NCBI GenBank assembly: GCA_023389035.1
Contig: JAEWFC010000030.1
Coordinates: 310,001 to 374,000, forward strand
Reading direction: 5' to 3'
DNA length: 64,000 nt
Origin: Acidobacteriota bacterium
GTDB lineage: Bacteria; Acidobacteriota; Blastocatellia; Pyrinomonadales; Pyrinomonadaceae
Below the pieces are notes generated by a model. The model did not search any database. It was not told the origin of the DNA and was given only the letters and a program-made list of their open reading frames with translations. This document shows positions 9,076 to 17,686 of the stretch, piece after piece (position 1 is the stretch's first letter; every line of letters starts with the position of its first letter). A program made the translations under genes and the position numbers.

Positions 9076-10020
9076 TTATGACGAAAGCGACTGCCTACAG
9101 TACCTAAGCTGTACCTTGATAAGTTCATCGAGGTTATCGTCATACGCACCAAGTAATCTCCTGCGTATTCGATAAACACTGAGGACGAAGGCCTTAGTCA
9201 GCGAATTAGCGAAGAGCATCGGTCGCGATAGATGCTTCTTTTGAAATTCCATCAAGGCGGTAGCTTCTCGTATGTTTCGCTCCAGATCGTCCCAGCGCTG
9301 TGTTGCACTCTTCCCGCTGTGATGCATAATTTCTGCTTGGGGCTCATAGAGTATCTTCCAGCCAGCTTTGCTGATCCGCAAGCACAAGTCAGCGTCTTCA
9401 CCGTACATAAAAATCTCATCATCGAATCCACCAACCGCATCAAGCACTTCACGCTTTACACAGATCGCCGCACCGCTGACAGCGGGCACGAAAGTTCTTT
9501 CCGTATAATCAAAGTGCGAACCAAAAAGCCAGTTTGAGCGGACACGTTTGGGCAACAATGCCGACAAACCAAATCCTTCGACAACTATCTTTACGGGATC
9601 TGGTGGCCGATCCCAAACATTAAACTGTTGCGACCCGTCGCTATTTAGAAGTCGGGGTGCGGACGCGCCAACCTTAACTCCCCATCTCAATGCATCAAGC
9701 AGCTTATCGAGAGCACCCTTGGTGATAATAGTGTCAGGGTTAAGAACGAGCACAAAGGGCGTCGTGGTGTGTCGGAAGCCCAGATTATTCGCTCGCCCGA
9801 ATCCCAGGTTTTCTCCGCTTTCAATTATCGTGAATGGGATTCCCCGGAGCATTTCTTCTGCTTCCGGCGAGCGCATCCACGCGACACTCCCGTCGCTCGA
9901 ATCATTGTCAACCACCACGATCTCAAACGGGACACTCGGCGGATTTTCGGCAATGCTATTCAGGCACTTCGGAAGAAAATCGATGCCGTTCCAATTTACC
10001 AAGATTACCGATAGTTCCAT
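9076..10020 (-). CDS. Glycosyltransferase family 2, rhamnosyltransferase-like
   Basis: Protein of 314 aa. GT-A motifs are SVILVNWNG at the N-terminus, VVDNDSSDGS, LVLNPDTII (DxD-like), and the acidic pattern FMYGEDADLCLRI near residue 205. This VNWNG / NPD / GEDxDL combination is typical of WbbL/RfbF-type rhamnosyltransferases, which would fit the rhamnose-type epimerase at 412-1536. The link is an inference. The start is ATG at 10020, 35 bases from the upstream gene. Confidence 0.83.
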   Translation of the reverse strand: MELSVILVNWNGIDFLPKCLNSIAENPPSVPFEIVVVDNDSSDGSVAWMRSPEAEEMLRGIPFTIIESGENLGFGRANNLGFRHTTTPFVLVLNPDTIITKGALDKLLDALRWGVKVGASAPRLLNSDGSQQFNVWDRPPDPVKIVVEGFGLSALLPKRVRSNWLFGSHFDYTERTFVPAVSGAAICVKREVLDAVGGFDDEIFMYGEDADLCLRISKAGWKILYEPQAEIMHHSGKSATQRWDDLERNIREATALMEFQKKHLSRPMLFANSLTKAFVLSVYRIRRRLLGAYDDNLDELIKVQLRYCRQSLSS

Positions 10021-10055
10021 TCAATTACTTCTCGGGCAAAAGAATTTTATGTAGT

Positions 10056-10934
10056 TTACTGAATGGCTTGTCTAAGCTCTTCCATTGTAAAAGCCTTTAG
10101 CGCCGGCCACATCGTCCCGGATTGCGGGTGAAAATTCCTGATATCATGCCAATCAGTCTTCGATCTCTTCCAAAGTTCGAAGAACGCATCCGTGTCAAAA
10201 TCATGCGCATGTCCCCATGTTTTCAACTTTTCGCTAATACGCTTCTCGCTTTTGCCGAATGTGTAATGAAGACAAAGACCCGCGGGATTGGACTCGCCGT
10301 CGAATACAGATATAAAGTCGGTGAAACCATTCGTCCGCAGCAGCACTTCGTTCACTCTAAGTGTCTGCCGGGTTAATGCAAAAGGAACGATCGCGGGAAG
10401 GCGCGCGACCACCAGTCGCCCAAAAGGCCGGTGCGCAAAAGGGAAAGCAGCGAGCGAAATATTGCCTGCTTCATCCGTAACGGCGAGAACTCGCCCGTCG
10501 TCTAATGTGTTGAATATCTGAACCCACTGCCACTTAATTCCACGACACCATTTTGGGAGCTTCGCCGCGTGTTCAGCGACCAACCGAAAGTCTAAGAACT
10601 CTTCGTCAGCATCTATCTGGCAAATCCAATCCAGCACGTCGATCTTTGACGCAAGCCAATCTGCCGTCATTTGCCGCTGCTTCGTCTCATTCTCCATCGG
10701 ATCGCTCGAATGGCAAAAATCGCCTTGCAAAATGTCGATCTTATTATCCTTATCGAGACTTTGAATGATCTCTATCGTCCTGTCCGGGGTTATGGGGACT
10801 CCGCTCCATCCGCGTTTCGGGTCGGTCGATACAGCGATCGCCTCCACGTCATCGTAAAATGACAAAACCGACCTCTCGATTGTCTCTTCGTCGTTCTGGA
10901 CAACCATTACTGCCCCAAGTTTCGGTTTTGTCAT
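10056..10934 (-). CDS. Glycosyltransferase family 2-like protein
   Basis: Predicted 292 aa from the ATG at 10934 (MTKPKLGAVMVVQNDEE), 4 bases after the upstream stop. The longer frame to 10976 would overlap the FkbM gene. The N-terminal VMVVQNDEETIERS and the central QIDADEEFLD give a GT-A/DxD-like site. The region between them (about 30-90) is less typical, with a DPKRGWSG loop. It probably transfers a sugar in the same pathway, but it is more divergent than the other GT2 genes here. Confidence 0.7.
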   Translation of the reverse strand: MTKPKLGAVMVVQNDEETIERSVLSFYDDVEAIAVSTDPKRGWSGVPITPDRTIEIIQSLDKDNKIDILQGDFCHSSDPMENETKQRQMTADWLASKIDVLDWICQIDADEEFLDFRLVAEHAAKLPKWCRGIKWQWVQIFNTLDDGRVLAVTDEAGNISLAAFPFAHRPFGRLVVARLPAIVPFALTRQTLRVNEVLLRTNGFTDFISVFDGESNPAGLCLHYTFGKSEKRISEKLKTWGHAHDFDTDAFFELWKRSKTDWHDIRNFHPQSGTMWPALKAFTMEELRQAIQ

Positions 10935-10938
10935 AGAA

Positions 10939-11697
10939 TTATCGATAATTGTCATTTTCGATGACAACGTTTTCACCGCTTATTTCAAATTTATACCCTT
11001 TAAAACACTTATTTATCGCATTAAAAAAAGCTTTTGCGCACCCTGGCTCAATTCGGTCGTGAAGCTCAATTATGATCCACTTCATCCGCGGCAGCCAATC
11101 ATCGTAGTCTCGAGCGAAAACCTGCTTCTCGCTGGTCTCGATATCGCACTTAAAAACATCGACCTCTTCAATATCATATTTCTTTAGGAGAGAAGTTACG
11201 GACATTGCGGCGATATTGCCGCTCTCCATGTCTTCCTCAACGATCATGCCCCATTTCCCATTCGCGAACTTGTCATAGACTTTTAATTTAGTGTCGACAT
11301 TCCATAACCCAGTGTTCTCAAAATGGACATCACTGTAGTTGGACAAGTTCTCTTTGAGCAATCGGAAATTTTCTGGGTCCGGCTCGATGCAAATAACCTT
11401 CGAATCCGGATAACGATTCTTCATCAGCACCGCGAATAGGCCAATATTTGCGCCGCCGTCGATAATGACCTTTGGGGCGGTACTGAAAGGGACATCGTAT
11501 TCGCGATTTAAGAATATCTCCTTAAAGACGATCAAATCTGAGGTCCCCCGTCTTAGAGTAATCTTGTGAGCTATCCCGGGTACGCGAAAAGCGTTTAAGC
11601 TGCCCAGATTAAATCTGAGAAATAGTAAGGCCCCTCCAAGTCCAAAATGGCGTAGTAACGAACGTAGCAGCTGGAATTGTTCCTTTGGTCTGACCAT
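10939..11697 (-). CDS. FkbM-family SAM-dependent methyltransferase
   Basis: Protein of 252 aa. The SAM motif is VIIDGGANIGLFAVL, followed by VICIEPDPENFRLLK and the family signature DVFKCDIETSEKQVF, where the usual DCEG is replaced by DIET. It is the second FkbM enzyme of the cluster and only distantly similar to the one at 5406-6197. It opens the run of closely spaced genes down to 1701; a 173-bp gap separates it from the flippase upstream, so a promoter could lie there. Confidence 0.8.
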   Translation of the reverse strand: MVRPKEQFQLLRSLLRHFGLGGALLFLRFNLGSLNAFRVPGIAHKITLRRGTSDLIVFKEIFLNREYDVPFSTAPKVIIDGGANIGLFAVLMKNRYPDSKVICIEPDPENFRLLKENLSNYSDVHFENTGLWNVDTKLKVYDKFANGKWGMIVEEDMESGNIAAMSVTSLLKKYDIEEVDVFKCDIETSEKQVFARDYDDWLPRMKWIIIELHDRIEPGCAKAFFNAINKCFKGYKFEISGENVVIENDNYR

Positions 11698-11870
11698 ATT
11701 GAAAGTGTCACATCTGCAAAAACGAAATCTTCCGGCGAAACTCAGGAATGGAAGCCTTGAAATCTAAACACAATTACCCGGAGGGAAATTCAGATTGACG
11801 GTTTAATTTATCAAAGTCTGCTTTCGCTATTCGCCCTTGTCGACCGCGAAAGCATCTGCTCGTATTTTCC

Positions 11871-13445
11871 TCAAAGTTTCGTGATGGAGCCGCCTAATCC
11901 GGCAAGCCCTTTGAGACGATTTCCGAACCACAAAATTTCATCAGGCCTCAGTACCCGCGTGTATATCAAAACAGCGTAAACCCCGAGGCAAAGCAGCGTC
12001 AGCCCTCCGACTGGTGCGTTTATTTCCTGAAGATATAAGTTCATGATGAACGGAAAGGCCATTATCAGTATAGGCACAATAAATGAAGTGAATTCCCTTC
12101 GAAGAACTGCAACTCCAGCAACACGCTTTGCGAGTACGAAATGTAGAATCCCGTCGATGATCACGCGAATGCTCCATGCCATGGCCGCTCCGACTATCCC
12201 GAACTGTGACGCGAGAAACCATACAAGGAGAAGGTATGGGAAAAGTTCTATCCAGTACAGCTTGGCGTAAACATCGCTCCTCCCTGCACCGAGTATTGCT
12301 GCACCCGGAAAATGTGCAATGGAATTGATCAGTAATCCAGACGCAAGAATATAGAAAGGCACCGAGCTTGATTGTCCGAACTCCTCGCCTGCCCAGCGTG
12401 TAAAGAACGGCTTCGCGACCAGTGAGGTCAAAACAAGCATCGGGATAACGACTATCAGGACCATTCTTATGCCGCGCGAGTAGAGAGCGTTCAATTGTTC
12501 TTTGTTTGATTCGGATTGAAGCTGCGAAAACGCGGGGATCAGCGATTGGCTCATTGCCACCGAGAAAAGTGTCATCATTGTGGCTAAAGTGAAAGCCACG
12601 TTGTAATAAGCAAGCCCCTGCACGGAAACAGTTTGTGCGAGGATTCCCTTTTCTGCGTTTATAAGCAGCAGCGAAGCAATAGACGAAAACGCCAGTGCCC
12701 CGCCAAACCGTATAAGCGGCCTGAAGGCTTCGCGGCTGATGCTGAACCCCGAAAATGTCGGCAGCAGCTTGTTTGAAAAGTAGATGTGGCCGGCAAGGCT
12801 TAGAATGCTGGCGATCATCAATACGGCCGCAGCTCCCGAAACACCGCCGCCGAAATATATTACGAACGGGGTAGCGATTATACCCAGGGTTCGCGGAACA
12901 AAACCGATCAGCGTGTTCAGGTCCATTCGCAGCCTTACGACCTGCGGAGTGTTCAGTATCCCGCCTAAGGCGGTCGCGACAAATGCTACCGAGGTAAACT
13001 TCAAGGCAAGCGATGCCTCGCTTAAAAGATGATCGGGCACGCTGAAGAAACGGGCGAAAGGATAAGAGAATAGCGCGACGATCATCATCACCGCGGATGC
13101 GGAAAGAAGCGTTATCAGCGCGGCGGTACGAATAGTGCGGGCCTCTTCCTCAAGATCGCCTTCCGAATATGCGTCGGCGGCGAACTTGGTGGACGCGTAC
13201 GTCATTCCTAGATCCGCAAAGGTAAAGTAACTCGGGATGAGCCCGACGAGGATCAGGACGCCGTAGGCTTCGCTGCCGAGCATTCGGATGACGAATGGGG
13301 TGGCGATGAGGGAGAAGGCCATCGGGGCGATCTGGCCAGCAAGGGTCCATAGGGATCCCTTGACGACCTTGGTGGTCATTCCGGCTGTTGATGGTGGCTG
13401 GATCTTGGGAGCGTCGGTAAGATCGGTTGCCGTGTTTGGCGTCAC
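11871..13445 (-). CDS. Oligosaccharide flippase (Wzx-like, MOP superfamily)
   Basis: Protein of 524 aa with about 12-14 hydrophobic segments and the polysaccharide-biosynthesis N-terminal pattern VVKGSLWTLAGQIAPM. The family moves lipid-linked oligosaccharide units across the inner membrane. The start is GTG at 13445; an ATG at 13379 (MTTKVVKGS) is a reasonable alternative, since the first 22 residues are polar and variable. No Wzy polymerase or priming transferase is present in the window, so the cluster may continue elsewhere. Confidence 0.83.
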   Translation of the reverse strand: MTPNTATDLTDAPKIQPPSTAGMTTKVVKGSLWTLAGQIAPMAFSLIATPFVIRMLGSEAYGVLILVGLIPSYFTFADLGMTYASTKFAADAYSEGDLEEEARTIRTAALITLLSASAVMMIVALFSYPFARFFSVPDHLLSEASLALKFTSVAFVATALGGILNTPQVVRLRMDLNTLIGFVPRTLGIIATPFVIYFGGGVSGAAAVLMIASILSLAGHIYFSNKLLPTFSGFSISREAFRPLIRFGGALAFSSIASLLLINAEKGILAQTVSVQGLAYYNVAFTLATMMTLFSVAMSQSLIPAFSQLQSESNKEQLNALYSRGIRMVLIVVIPMLVLTSLVAKPFFTRWAGEEFGQSSSVPFYILASGLLINSIAHFPGAAILGAGRSDVYAKLYWIELFPYLLLVWFLASQFGIVGAAMAWSIRVIIDGILHFVLAKRVAGVAVLRREFTSFIVPILIMAFPFIMNLYLQEINAPVGGLTLLCLGVYAVLIYTRVLRPDEILWFGNRLKGLAGLGGSITKL

Positions 13446-13550
13446 GTGGGTAAGTTTATTGATTGGTTGGGATGGGTGTCAATGTGGTTTTGGGTTTTCG
13501 GGTGTTTTTGATGGAGATCGGTTGGTGCGTCGAGCGGGAGTGGGCGGCGG

Positions 13551-13886
13551 ATGGGGCGGGCTTGGCGTTTGGGCTGTAAGGTGTGGAGGGTGTTGGGTTT
13601 AGGCCGTCGAGTGGTTGCTGAAACCGGTGATCGGGCTGCTGAAAGCGGGCGGGAAACGCGGATATTTGACGTATTTTTAGATAAAAAAGGATCGGAATTA
13701 TATAAAAAAGTCCCCGTTTTGTGCAAAACAGCAGTTAGTTTATGTGATCTTGCCGTTTTTTCATATCGAACTGCCGTTATTTTATATAAAAATGCTTTTC
13801 ATCTATATGAACCCGGGGCTTTGTTACGGAAAAGAGGCCCGGATCTTGGTCGGCCATGCCCGCCGATGGTTCGGAACGGCCCTTAG
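13551..13886 (+). CDS. Possible short protein made of 13 degenerate heptads (21-bp repeat)
   Basis: From 13614 to the stop codon the frame can be written as about 13 consecutive 7-residue units with no gap. The pattern is roughly L-Y-[K/R/E]-x-[A/G]-[V/P]-x; LYKNAFH is a typical unit. Position 3 is charged in 12 of 13 units, and position 1 is Leu in eight, encoded by TTA, TTG, CTA and CTT. Period and frame hold while base composition shifts from GC-rich to AT-rich and back. I do not recognise a family. There is no clear ribosome binding site before the ATG at 13551, so translation is unproven; it may be a repeat locus only. Confidence 0.35.
   Translation: MGRAWRLGCKVWRVLGLGRRVVAETGDRAAESGRETRIFDVFLDKKGSELYKKVPVLCKTAVSLCDLAVFSYRTAVILYKNAFHLYEPGALLRKRGPDLGRPCPPMVRNGP
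13614..13886 (+). repeat. Degenerate 21-bp tandem repeat, about 13 units
   Basis: The units begin every 21 bases (13614, 13635, 13656, 13677, 13698, 13719 and so on). The central units are AT-rich, with TTATAT at the start and GCCGTT near the end. The outer units are GC-rich. No two units are identical. The repeat lies between the flippase start and the FN3 gene; the remainder of 13446-14211 shows nothing I recognise. Confidence 0.6.
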
Positions 13887-14211
13887 CCTGAAGTCAAGTT
13901 CATAAATTTCTGCAGTCATCCTCAAGCAATCGATGGGCCGCGGGCGGGCCTTTCGTTCATCAACCTTTTGCAACGCAGCAGTGTTTCCTTAAGCGAATCC
14001 ACCGGCCGCCTAATGGGATCGGGGCGTCGGCCTGCAGGCTCCCGGCCTCGGTAAATCCCTCGATCAGCCCAAAAGAACACCGATCTCAAACTTTTTTGTT
14101 TCATCCCTGAAATACTGTTTGACACGTCGCACACGGATAGGCTACAGTTGTTTTGTCGTTGGATATGGCTATTATATCCCGATAAAACAAACAAAAAGGA
14201 GTAGTAAAATT

Positions 14212-14826
14212 ATGAATTTCAGAAGGATCACAGAATCCGAACTTGCGGACCTTGCCGACAACGTTGCGACGCTGCTTGGCGGGAATGAACTTACGGCGAT
14301 CGATGCAAACCTTCGGTCGGACCTGGCGATGGCGATCGGTTCGCTGCCGACCACGCTCGAATCGCGTACGGCAGCGGCCGCGGTCGCCGAATCGGCGCGA
14401 AAGGCCGCGGTCTCATCGCGAAACGAAACGCGTACGCAGCTGCACGGTGTGATGTCGCAGGTACGAAACGCTCTCAAGACGGGCCTCGCCCCTAAGGAGC
14501 AATACGACCTATGCGGATTTGATTATCCGGACGCACCCAGCAAGTACATCGCGGTCGACCCGACGAACCTTTCGGCCTTTGGCTATTCGAATGGAGTGAA
14601 CCAGCTGCGGTTTGAGGGTAATAACAAGCCCGGCCGGGTAACCTATGAGATCTGGCGAAGACAGGGCGACAGCGGCGAATGGCGGCTGCATGCGGCCACA
14701 AAACGCCAGAGCTATCTAGATTCCGGCGTGACCCCGGGCCAGTACTATGAATATCGGGTACGGGCACGTGCGGCCAGCACGGTGTCTAACTATTCAAATA
14801 GCGCTGTGGTTTACGGGACGCTGTAA
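14212..14826 (+). CDS. Hypothetical protein with C-terminal fibronectin type III domain
   Basis: Predicted 204 aa from the ATG at 14212, preceded by AAGGAG with good spacing. A longer frame from 14119 has no ribosome binding site. Residues 1-100 look helical and are rich in Ala, Glu and Arg. Residues 105-204 resemble an FN3 fold: YEIWRR, then SYLDSGVTPGQYYEYRVRA and a final strand. No signal peptide is seen, so it is probably cytoplasmic. An intrinsic terminator follows directly. Function unknown. Confidence 0.7.
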   Translation: MNFRRITESELADLADNVATLLGGNELTAIDANLRSDLAMAIGSLPTTLESRTAAAAVAESARKAAVSSRNETRTQLHGVMSQVRNALKTGLAPKEQYDLCGFDYPDAPSKYIAVDPTNLSAFGYSNGVNQLRFEGNNKPGRVTYEIWRRQGDSGEWRLHAATKRQSYLDSGVTPGQYYEYRVRARAASTVSNYSNSAVVYGTL

Positions 14827-14856
14827 ACCGGGAAACGGCATCTTCGCGAAATGTCG

Positions 14857-14893
14857 AACGGAGGCGGCCCACACGGGCTCGCCTCCGTTTTTT
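14857..14893 (+). terminator. Intrinsic terminator of the FN3 gene
   Basis: AACGGAGGCG pairs with CGCCTCCGTT across a short internal segment and is followed by a run of T. It lies 30 bases after the stop codon at 14826. Confidence 0.85.
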
Positions 14894-14939
14894 GTAATGG
14901 ATCGACGGATGCCGCGGCACGCCGTTTCGCGGCTCGGTA

Positions 14940-15740
14940 TCAGGCGAGCAGGTCTTTGGGCGGCAGCGTTTTTAGATACTCGGCGTAGCGATAGGCGATG
15001 GGTTCGCTGCGGCGGGTGTTCTTGTATGCCATCTCGGCGTGCGATAGATCGGTGATCTCGGCGGTCGAAAGCTCGCCGTAGGTTTCGGCGACCCAGTCAA
15101 GAATGCGTCGGTCGCTCTCGGTCAGTTCGGCCTCGGCGGCTTTCGCACGGGTCCCGGGTTCGATCAAATAGGCATTCGACCCCTGTGCGGTTAACTGAAT
15201 AGTTTGGTCGCGCGAGGCGCGATCGATTACAGATTCATACGTCTCGGGAACGGGGCCGAACGGCAGATTCACATATCGCGAACCCGAAATGCCCTGCCCC
15301 GTCAGATAGTAAGCAGAAAGATCGGCGTAAAACAGCAGCTTGTTAAGCTTTGTTTTGTACAGCCCGATCCCCTTTTCACTGAGATAGGCCATCATCGCCG
15401 CGAGCCGTGCGGGCGAGTGGGCGCGGTTGCCGGCAAACATCGGATGCTCAGCGGCCGCCTCATCCGGTACCTCGGCAGGCGCGGCTGCCGCGGCCTGTGA
15501 TGTGCGATGCAGTATTTGTGCAAATTCTTTTGATTCCGGCGACCCCGGCGAGATCAGGCGTTCGGGCATCTCTTCCAGAACGAGATCGATCCGGCGGCTC
15601 AGCCAGGTTTGTAGCGCCTCGTCAATGGCCTGCGGGGAATGCTCTTCGCCGAGCTCGGCGGCAAAGTATTCCCTTACCGCTGCCGAGGTCTTGCGGATCG
15701 CGGATGCCGGTATGCGAAATGAATGTTCGTTATATGCCAT
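14940..15740 (-). CDS. Panacea (SocA-like, DUF4065) domain protein
   Basis: Predicted 266 aa from the ATG at 15740 (MAYNEHSFRIP). The frame extends 27 residues further, but that part looks non-coding. Residues 1-75 form a separate helical domain. A linker rich in Ala and Pro follows. From about 135 the Panacea domain shows KTKLNKLLFYADLSAYYLTG and NLPFGPVPETYESVID. Panacea proteins such as SocA and PanA act as antitoxins or adaptors. No toxin-like gene lies beside it: the left neighbour is convergent and the right one encodes a beta-helix protein. Promoter or partner information is not visible. Confidence 0.8.
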   Translation of the reverse strand: MAYNEHSFRIPASAIRKTSAAVREYFAAELGEEHSPQAIDEALQTWLSRRIDLVLEEMPERLISPGSPESKEFAQILHRTSQAAAAAPAEVPDEAAAEHPMFAGNRAHSPARLAAMMAYLSEKGIGLYKTKLNKLLFYADLSAYYLTGQGISGSRYVNLPFGPVPETYESVIDRASRDQTIQLTAQGSNAYLIEPGTRAKAAEAELTESDRRILDWVAETYGELSTAEITDLSHAEMAYKNTRRSEPIAYRYAEYLKTLPPKDLLA

Positions 15741-15846
15741 GTTTGCGCGAGGCCCGCGAAAGTTCACGGGCCCCGCTATCTTAGCCGAATACGGTGCCAC
15801 ATTGAAACCTTTTTTTGACACCGGGCAGCGGCCGATGGGAAACGTC

Positions 15847-17531
15847 TTATGGCGTCGCGGTAATCACCACGTCGCTTACGTCATCGTTTACATAGATTAC
15901 GGCAGGCGGGAAGCCCTCGCCTTTGCTCATTGCGGTAATTACGTACGCCTCGCCGCCGGCCACGTTATCAAACCGGAAATAGCCGTGCGTGGTTAGCGAT
16001 GCCGTGCGCGTATTGCCGGCAGCGTCGGTCAATATTACGACGGTGCGCCCATTGCGGCTGAGCGTGCTGCCGGCGACCCGCCCGCTGACGGTAAAACCTG
16101 CGGTATTTGCCGAACTTTCAAATTCGAATGCACCGATGTCGGCGCCGTCTCCGGTAGGTGCGTTCGGAATCCCGGGCAGATCGTTGATCCGCAGAAAGCC
16201 GCGCTGGTCTGTTGCCAGGCCGCCCGAGTTTCCGTTGTCGATCGCCACGCTGCCTGCGGTCAATGCATGTGTTGGTGTCGGGCCGCCGTTATTCGCTAGA
16301 GCTGCCAGCATCGGATCGAGCGGTGAGGCATCGGTGCCTACGTGGTCCGTTCCGCTCGGCGAGCCTGCGGGGAACTCCGTCGTGACACTGGTGTTCTCGC
16401 CTATCAGATGAACCCGCCGCTTACGAGCACCGCGGTGCCGTCACGCTGAATGTCCTGCGCCGTATTGCCGGCGATGATCGTGTTTGTCAGGTTGACCGTG
16501 CCCGTTTCGTGCCACAGCCCACTGCGTGCGCCGGCTGATGAATTCTGTGCGGAATTATTCGTGATGGTCGAAGCGATGAACGAAACAGTGTTTGCTCCGG
16601 CCTGAATACGCACGCCGCCGCCGCCATCGGTCGCAAGCGATCCATTGGCGATATTGCCGCTGACGGTGGTATTTGTGACCGTGCCGCGATTTGTAAAGAA
16701 ACCGCCCGAGCTGGCGCCTGCGGTATTGTTGACGATCGCTGAATTGCTGATGGCCATCGAGACGCTGGCCGAAACGTTAAGTCCGCCGCCATTGCCAAAT
16801 GAGCTGTTGCCGTCTATCGACGAACGGTCGATGGTCAGGTTCGCCCCGGCAAAGCTGATGCCGCCGCTGGTGCTGGCCGTGGATGAATTGTTGGTCAGGC
16901 GCGAGCCGATCAGCGTGAGATTGTTTGTGCTACGTACGCCGCCGCCCACCGCGCTTGCCTTGTTATCGCTGATCACACAGTTGGTGATCGTCAGGTTACC
17001 CGTATTTTGTACCGCACCGCCATTGCCCGTGACGTTTCCCCCGGACAGCGTCATCCCGTGCAGATGCACGACGAAATTGGTGATATTAAAAATGCGGCTG
17101 GTCGTGCTGAGCGCCGCCGTGTTCTGGATCGTAAGCACATCGGGGCCGTTGCCGATAATGTCGATATTGGACGAAATTGCGATCTGGCCGTTGACGGAAA
17201 TAGATGTTACCGCCGGGTCGAACACGATCGTGTCGTCGCCTGCAAGCGCATTGGCCTCGCCTATTGCAGCACGCAGTGTGCAAAGGCCGTTTCCCGCCGC
17301 GGTCTCGCAGATGCCGTTGCCGGGCGATGCATCGGTGCCGTCGCCGCTGTCATTGACAACGATGACTGCGAGCAGCGACGCCATTCCGCTCGGGGCCGGT
17401 TCCTCGAATGTCTTTTTCGCGACTGACGATCTGTCAAGGCGTTCGGGTGCGTCCTGTCCGTAAGCCGCAGGCACGAGCCCCGCGGCTGCGATCGCCAAAA
17501 GGCAAGATCCTCCAATGATCAATTTTCGCAT
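15847..17531 (-). pseudogene. CSLREA-type right-handed beta-helix secreted protein, frameshifted
   Basis: One gene is split into two frames: 16404-17531 (375 aa, N-terminal part) and about 15847-16403 (C-terminal part). The first part has a signal peptide ending AAYGQ, the CSLREA-like motif CTLRAAIGEANA, and repeated TNNS / GNGG helix turns. The second part carries NNGGPTPTHAL and a C-terminal beta-sandwich. Near 16408 the coding strand reads GGGTTCATCTGATAGG. Adding one A (TTCAATCTGATAGGC) restores GGFNLIGEN and joins the two frames exactly. The start has a strong GAGGAGG. It is either a real single-base deletion or an assembly error. Confidence 0.8.
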
Positions 17532-17686
17532 TTGTCCTCCTCACTTCACTGAAAAGAAACGGCCGAATGGCCACAAGGTAGATCGAATACAATAAAGGAT
17601 ACAGCAGGTGTCAAATGCGGGGGGTGAGATGTGAGGCCGCGAGGCCGCGATCGCCCTATGTGGCAGGGCGATCGCCCGGGCCTCGG

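Noticed and set aside
13922..14194. Minus-strand frame of 90 aa next to the FN3 gene
   Set aside because: Composition is Arg/Pro-rich without a pattern, and it runs into the FN3 promoter region.
16645..17463. 272-aa plus-strand frame opposite the beta-helix gene
   Set aside because: Pro/Leu-rich antisense frame over a gene with a signal peptide and clear repeats.
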